DNA from: Apodemus sylvaticus
Lineage: Eukaryota > Chordata > Mammalia > Rodentia > Muridae
Direction of reading: 5' to 3'
Length of the DNA: 64,000 bases
Assembly: GCF_947179515.1 (NCBI RefSeq)
Contig: NC_067485.1
Location: forward strand, 73,293,646-73,357,645
Under the pieces are notes generated by a model, which saw only the letters and a list, made by a program, of their open reading frames with translations, searched no databases and was not told the origin of the DNA. Below are positions 58,998-64,000 of the stretch, piece by piece. The position numbers were made by a program, and so were the translations under genes. How positions within the stretch are numbered: position 1 is the first letter of the stretch; the number at the start of each line of letters is the position of its first letter.

Positions 58998-59365
58998 GTG
59001 TGTATGTCTTAGGCTTTCTATTGCTGGGAACAGATTCCATGATATAAAGGACAAAATTGATTTGTGACTAGCTTATAGGTTCAGAGGTCCAGTACAATAC
59101 CAAGACAGGAAGCATTTTAGTTTTTAGGCAGGCATAGTGCTGGAGAATGAACTAAGAGTTCTCCATCATGATCCAACCTCTGTCAATAGATTGGCATTCT
59201 CAGGAAGGTAGGAGAAAGCACTCTTCAGAAATGGGTGGAGCTTCAAAGCCCACTGCCACAGTGGGGTACTTCCTGCAACAACGCCACACCTACTCTCAGC
59301 AGGCCTTATCTCTTAAGAGTGTCTCTTCCCAAGAACCATGCATATCCCAACCATCACACTGTGAG
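58998..59365 (+). mobile_element. Rodent hAT-like repeat (same family as 19676), intronic
   Basis: TTTCTATTGCTGGGAACAGA, GACAGGAAGCATTTTAG, GGCAGGCATAGTGCTGGAGA, GGTACTTCCTGCAACAACGCC and CACACCTACTC in order; more diverged than the 19.7-kb copy. Confidence 0.6.
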
Positions 59366-60387
59366 TAAAGAACATCCTCCCCAAAGGTCCTCCAATGTCA
59401 GGAATAGAGTGAGTTACTGAGGGGAAACAAGGGCTTGACCAGACCAGCAGAGCAAGTTTGCCATTCAAGAGGGTCATAGGATTCTTAGCCCCAAGTAGCA
59501 TAGGGATGGGAATATGAATATTCTTTCTGCTGAGGGAGGGAGGCTATTCATGTATGTCCACAGATGATGAGGTGAAAAAGACAGATGGAAAGGTAAGAAC
59601 ACAGCAAACCGAGGAGACGAGTTCTGCCTGTGACTCCTCTTAAGTGAGTGTCATAAGTCCTGGGAAGGTGAGTGTTGGAAGTTTGAAATATCTCCTTTTG
59701 ATAATTGTTGGTGGCATTGAGTTCTTCAATGTGCATGGTAATGGTCTTGGAGACTTGGTAGGGTTGGAATACCAAAGGAAAGAGGAGTAATTATGACCAT
59801 TAATTATAGTAGTTGTTACTATTGAAGGGTGTACTGAGGAAGTATGAGAGTTAGGGAAAGGAAGACAGAGTTCAGACTGGTACTGGCCATATCTTGGGTC
59901 ATGGAAGAGTTCTATTAGAGACTCATAAGATCCTCCCAGGGACTGACTTCTACAGGTTAAAGTTAGGAATGGAATATTTACCTAGGGAAGAAATATAGAA
60001 TTCTGGAACCACAGGATAGATTTCAGAGTACATGTGTGGTCTCTATTTATGATAGTATGATGTAATGTTACTGTGGCAAGCATGGAAGATGACATTTCTA
60101 ATAGCAGAAAAATGGTGAGTCCTGAGGGAGAGAGGGTTAGAGTGGGAAGAGTGGGGACTTCAACCTTGGAGGTGCTGTCAGAATCATAGACTGAAGGTGT
60201 ATAATAGACAGTAGAGAAACAAGGAGACCGTTACTGAGGAAGAGTCAGAAGAAGAGTCCCAGAAAGAGGGCTACATTAGTGAGCTAGGAAAAAAAAACCT
60301 TCCCATGTTTAACAAATAATATTTATAAATTTATATATCAGAAAAATGTCACAATGAAAATGTCACATAGCTGAGGTCTTCTATAAA
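59366..60387. other. Intron sequence, no feature seen
   Basis: Purine-rich unclassified DNA. Confidence 0.4.
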
Positions 60388-60610
60388 GTGTTATCTGGGG
60401 GCCAATGAGATGATTAAGTGTGTAAGAGCACTTGCTGCTGTTGCAGAAACCTGGGTTAAGGTCCCAGCATCCATGTGTCAATGCCTAGTTTTTGGAACTC
60501 TAGCTCTTTTGGAAACTGGTAACATTTCCTCCTCAGATCTGGCAATAGGTAGGCCTAAGCCTACAAAAAATACAATCTTGCCAAACACCCAAATCCATAA
60601 GACAATTTTA
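60388..60610 (+). mobile_element. B3-like SINE, plus strand, intronic
   Basis: GCCAATGAGATGATTAAGTG, GAGCACTTGCTGCTGTTGCA, CCTGGGTTAAGGTCCCAGCA, then CTCCTCAGATCTGGC. It lies about 160 bases upstream of exon 8. Confidence 0.7.
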
Positions 60611-60772
60611 AAAATTATTATTTTGAAATCTATGCTCACATGTATCAATTTCAGAAAATATGTTCTGAATTATCTAAGAATATTATGCTTGGTAAATAAT
60701 ATTTCTAAGAAAGAAAAGTGGATCTCTACAGTTAAAATTGTATTCATATATTTTTTTTCAATGTCTGAAAAG

Positions 60773-60867
60773 GCTCAAGAAGAACAGTTTAAGTTGTACC
60801 TGTCACTGACACAGAGTTTGCATGAAATGAGAAGGAGAAATAGGGAACTAGAAGAAGAAATAGACAG
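60773..60867 (+). CDS. Exon 8: coiled coil
   Basis: 95 bases, phase 0 to 2, donor CAG|GTATGA; the acceptor is TGAAAAG after a T-rich tract that is interrupted near the site. Reads AQEEQFKLYLSLTQSLHEMR, RRNRELEEEID. Highly charged, leucine-spaced helix typical of a coiled coil. Confidence 0.75.
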
Positions 60868-61552
60868 GTATGACATTTATTTATCAAAGCATTCACCCAC
60901 AACTAAAGAGTGATTTTACCAAAACCTAAATATAAATTCCTATCTTGTCTACAAGTTTATAATAAAACAAATAGTTCTATTTTTAAACTCATATAAGAAA
61001 CCTACAACACAATTTCAAATTTTGGAAGAACAGTATTAATTGCTAACATCTGTGATGATTTTGACCATAATAAGTGACAATGAAAGCATTCTCTGATATC
61101 AACTGTAATCTTCCTAATATATTTTCAATTTCTACTTTGAAATATGCTTTTATTTTTTTCCTCCTACATTTCAGATATTAATACCCATATCTTGTTTGTG
61201 TGCTTGTTATAAAAGATCAAAATTTACATGGATAAAATTGGGTTTTCTTCTACTTTTAAATATTTAACCATGATATGTTATTCATGTGGACCCATAAAAA
61301 GATATACTAATATTCCATGATCATAATCCATATACACATGAAATATAAACATTTTCAAACCTGAGTTTCCTTTAAGAAATTTACATGTATGTGTACATAA
61401 ACTAACATACAGATTGATGTCTTATATTTTATATAGGAATTGTTCTATAGTATCAAACAGAGCTCAGAATCCAAAAATATTTAATTTTCATTTAAGGCCA
61501 CTGACATGTCTTTTTATTTTAAGGCATCTATAAATTATATGTAATCATTAAT
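60868..61552. other. AT-rich intron sequence, no feature seen
   Basis: No repeat or exon recognised. Confidence 0.4.
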
Positions 61553-61830
61553 TGTGCTGGTTGATTTTGTCAACTTGACACAATCCAGACATATCTGAGA
61601 AGCAAGAACCACAATTGAGAAAATGCCTCTATGAAGAATTGCTTATAAGAAACATGTGCAGATATTTTCTTAATGACCATGGAATGTGGGGTAACAAGAT
61701 CATTGTGTATAGGTTCCATCCCTGGCAGATGATTCTGGGGTGTAGGAGAAATCAGGTCAGGCAAAATATGAGCGGCAATCCATTAAGCAGCCTTCCTCTC
61801 TGGCCTCTGTGCTGCCTAGTTTTGTGAACC
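61553..61830 (+). mobile_element. URR1-like rodent DNA repeat, plus strand, intronic
   Basis: GTGCTGGTTGATTTTGTCAA, CTTGACACAATCCAGACA, AATTGAGAAAATGCCTCTAT and CCATCCCTGGCAGATGATTC. Diverged copy of the 40605 family. Confidence 0.6.
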
Positions 61831-62002
61831 AAGTTATATTCATCTAAGAGAAGGGAGCCTCAATTGATAACTAATATATTGCTGAATAACTATAATACTC
61901 CATTACTTTTTGGAACATTGTCAAATGCCTGTGCATGCATAGCACAGGTGCATTCTAAGTACTTTTTGACATCCTGAATACAGAATCTTCAGGCTTAGAA
62001 TG

Positions 62003-62070
<68 letters not shown>
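62003..62070. repeat. (TC)n microsatellite, intronic
   Basis: About 34 TC units followed by CCCT/CTCC-rich sequence to ~62140. Confidence 0.97.
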
Positions 62071-62074
<4 letters not shown>

Positions 62075-62454
62075 CCTCCCTCGATTCCTTCCCCTCCCCC
62101 TCTCTCTCCTCTTTCCCTTGCTTCATCTCCCTCCCTTGCTGCCATGCTCCAGCCCTTTCTGTTTCTATTTTAATGAGTACACAGAATGATAGATAACATG
62201 AAAACTTTCAGACTTGTAATGCATGAAAGATGTCATTATTCTATCACCTGAAATAAAATAATACAAAATTTCTCGTAACTTTTGAGTCTCCCAACATGGC
62301 TGGCCTCTTTTGTTTTTATTTTTTATTTTAATTTTGATTTCTCTAAAGTGTGACTAGTGTTTTCCTGTGATTTAACATTCTGCATATGATATTGCATCTT
62401 CTGCATTTTGTGAAAACCACATTAGGAGGTTCTCTAGATTTCTTCTTAAAAGGT

Positions 62455-62665
62455 TGCATTAGTTACACATCTGGTGCTATGATAAATTCAATGACCAAAG
62501 AAAACTTAAGGAATAAACGGGCTGTGTTTACAGAGGGGCAGATTCCACAGTAGTTGGGAAAGCAGCAAGCCTCTGCCTCCTGACGTTTCCATAACCTGCC
62601 CAAGCATCATCAGTAACTGGAGCCCAAGTGTTCAAACACTTCTCCTACAAAGGGCCATAGAATCT
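62455..62665 (+). mobile_element. Diverged rodent DNA-type repeat, intronic
   Basis: TGCTATGATAAATTCAATGACC, CAGAGGGGCAGATTCCACAG and CTCCTGACGTTTCC resemble an old member of the bidirectional murid hAT-like group; weak. Confidence 0.3.
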
Positions 62666-63242
62666 TTTCAAGTCTTTCCCCATATTTCTATATTTGATCC
62701 CCTATGTCTTAACACACTGATTGTCCTCTTTTCTTTTCCCAATTATCCTTCAAAGGCTTTATTTGTCTTCATTCTAAATTTTAATTTTGATTGGAATTCA
62801 ACCAAGGTACTTACACACACCACACATACTTGGTACTACTATGTGGAATGAATCGTTGTTTATTTGCATGTGTTTGTGTGTCTTGAACATATGTATTCAT
62901 TTGTGTGTATACATGATTTAAGCCTCTTCCCCATCCAGAGGTAATTAAGAAAATGTTCCCACAGGCATGTCTCTAGAATGGTATAATCAATAATTTTGTC
63001 AGTAAAGTTTCTTTCTTTTCAAATTAAACTTGTGTCTGTCAAGTTGATAATAATAAACAACACCAACAAAACAAAACAAAACAAAGTTAACCAACAGAAT
63101 AATAGTATCTAATTTCAGTTACCAGCATCTACCTTCAAGTAGCATCTAACTCCCTGTAACAACAACTTCTGAAGTATCAGTACTTGTACCTATGAGGATA
63201 CTTGCATTCCTGTGTACATATACACAGTGAGATAAAGTCCAC
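62666..63242. other. Intron sequence, no feature seen
   Basis: AT-rich; a CAAAA pentamer run near 63067-63085. Confidence 0.4.
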
Positions 63243-63267
63243 ACATGCACACAAACACACACACACA

Positions 63268-63309
<42 letters not shown>
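63243..63309. repeat. (CA)n microsatellite, intronic
   Basis: CA repeats with two interruptions (ACACATGCACACAAAC and a CATTCAC break). Confidence 0.95.
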
Positions 63310-63315
<6 letters not shown>

Positions 63316-63474
63316 AACAATCCTGGAAATTAAAAACAAAATTATAAGTAAATCATTTATTTTGATATATGAAAATATATGTTGACATATGATATTTATA
63401 ACAATTCAGTTCCTGATTTCAATATTAATACTTTATTTACCATTTTTATTTCAACCATTTTATTTTATTTTTTC

Positions 63475-63622
63475 GAACTTTTTATTTTCAATTTTCTTTG
63501 TTTACATTCAAAATGATTTTCCTTTCCTGGTTCCCCCCTCTCCATAATTTCCCTAAGCCTTCTTCCCTCTGCCCATTCTCCTATCACCCCCTCCTACTTC
63601 TCTGTCCTGGTATTTATTTTAA
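63475..63622 (-). mobile_element. L1 3' end fragment, minus strand, intronic
   Basis: TTTGTTTACATTCAAAATG, then CCTGGTTCCCCCCTCTCC and CTTCTCTGTCCTGGTATTT: reversed 3' UTR only, about 300 bases upstream of exon 9. Confidence 0.65.
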
Positions 63623-63925
63623 AATTCAAAAATTAAAATTATTTCAATCTCATACTTTTAAAATAGTCACAGAATCACACTTTTGATTATTATTAATTTT
63701 GCTTTAGTATTATAAACCATATTACTATTCATAATGTATTAAATGATTATAATTTAAAATCTTCAGTTACTAACCAGGCTTATTCTTATATCTGTAATGC
63801 AAATACTTGTAAAATACAGTCTGGAAGATCCAATGTTTAAAGCCAGATTTCATAAAAAACAACACAAATATACAAACATACAATGGTGATAATAGTTTAC
63901 TTAATTGTTTTGCATATTTGTCTAG

Positions 63926-64000
63926 GTATATGGACCTGTGCACAATGATGGAGGAGGACTCAGATGGACATCAAAATGGAGAGTTTTCAGGTTATAATGC
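63926..64000 (+). CDS. Exon 9 (partial, runs off the right edge)
   Basis: The acceptor TTTGTCTAG is followed by a base completing Arg, then YMDLCTMMEEDSDGHQNGEF, SGYNA with no stop up to the window edge. Phase agrees with exon 8. The donor lies outside. Confidence 0.65.

Larger units (their letters stand above)
41522..64000 (+). pseudogene. ANKRD26/POTE-like ankyrin-coiled-coil gene, in-frame TGA in one exon
   Basis: Nine exons (41522-41636, 41789-41962, 43367-43470, 46122-46155, 46464-46596, 51390-51588, 57051-57129, 60773-60867, 63926 to beyond the edge) join with matching codon phase at all eight junctions, each with AG acceptor and GT donor. They encode two to three ankyrin repeats, then Lys/Glu-rich helical segments with heptad-like spacing (for example IENAELQDELCSLRATLENL), the layout of the ANKRD26/POTE/CCDC144 group, which act as membrane- or centrosome-associated scaffold proteins. 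No start codon or first ankyrin exons are in the window, so the 5' end is missing or lies further left. The sole lesion is TGA at 51524-51526, 231 codons into the visible frame and 62 bases before the exon end, where nonsense-mediated decay would be expected. With all splice sites and eight other exons intact, it is either a very young pseudogene or a gene with a truncated or variant product. I cannot name the family member. Confidence 0.6.

Noticed and set aside
61921..62145. Arg/Glu-rich minus-strand frame
   Set aside because: Translation of the (TC)n tract.

Overview
The window reads as euchromatic DNA of a murid rodent. The 3' ends of its younger L1 elements (ORF2 ending in SLISGY, then a GC-rich 3' UTR and a short A tail) look closer to rat L1 than to Mus L1. 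B1, B3 (B2-related) and B4/ID SINEs are frequent, and long (GT)n, (GA)n, (CT)n and (TTTC)n tracts are typical of murids. This is judged by eye; the species cannot be fixed from the sequence alone. No bacterial, viral or CRISPR-like system is present, and I found no convincing RNA gene.

Layout. 1-2 kb: no gene. 2.0-3.7 kb: an intronless, heavily broken kinase copy of the sperm-motility-kinase (Smok)/MARK type, + strand. 3.7-10.7 kb: microsatellites, SINEs, a truncated L1 with its 3' end duplicated in tandem, and a probable endogenous retroviral LTR. 10.7-12.1 and 16.5-17.9 kb: two direct copies of an unidentified, GC-rich ~1.4 kb repeat, with SINEs, a twin-primed L1 and a ~375 bp pyrimidine-rich tract between them. 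18-25 kb: old rodent DNA-transposon-like repeats and SINEs. 25.6-39.7 kb: an L1-dominated block, mostly minus strand, with nested and inverted copies; the least damaged is at 31.5-34.4 kb. 28.5-31.4 kb is mostly unique AT-rich DNA.

41.5 kb to the right edge: the one substantial gene, + strand. Nine exons with canonical splice sites and consistent codon phase encode the end of an ankyrin-repeat block followed by charged coiled-coil segments, the architecture of the ANKRD26/POTE/CCDC144 group. The upstream exons are not visible and the gene runs off the right edge. The only defect seen is an in-frame TGA in the sixth visible exon. It could be a recently inactivated family copy, a locus with a shortened product, or a sequence or strain variant. 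Its introns carry L1 pieces, SINEs and a ~340 bp TTTC/TTCC tract.

Apart from this gene and the dead kinase copy, the window is intergenic or intronic DNA built mainly from retrotransposons. The genes do not form a pathway. Repeat family names come from memory of family sequences and need a repeat-library search to confirm.
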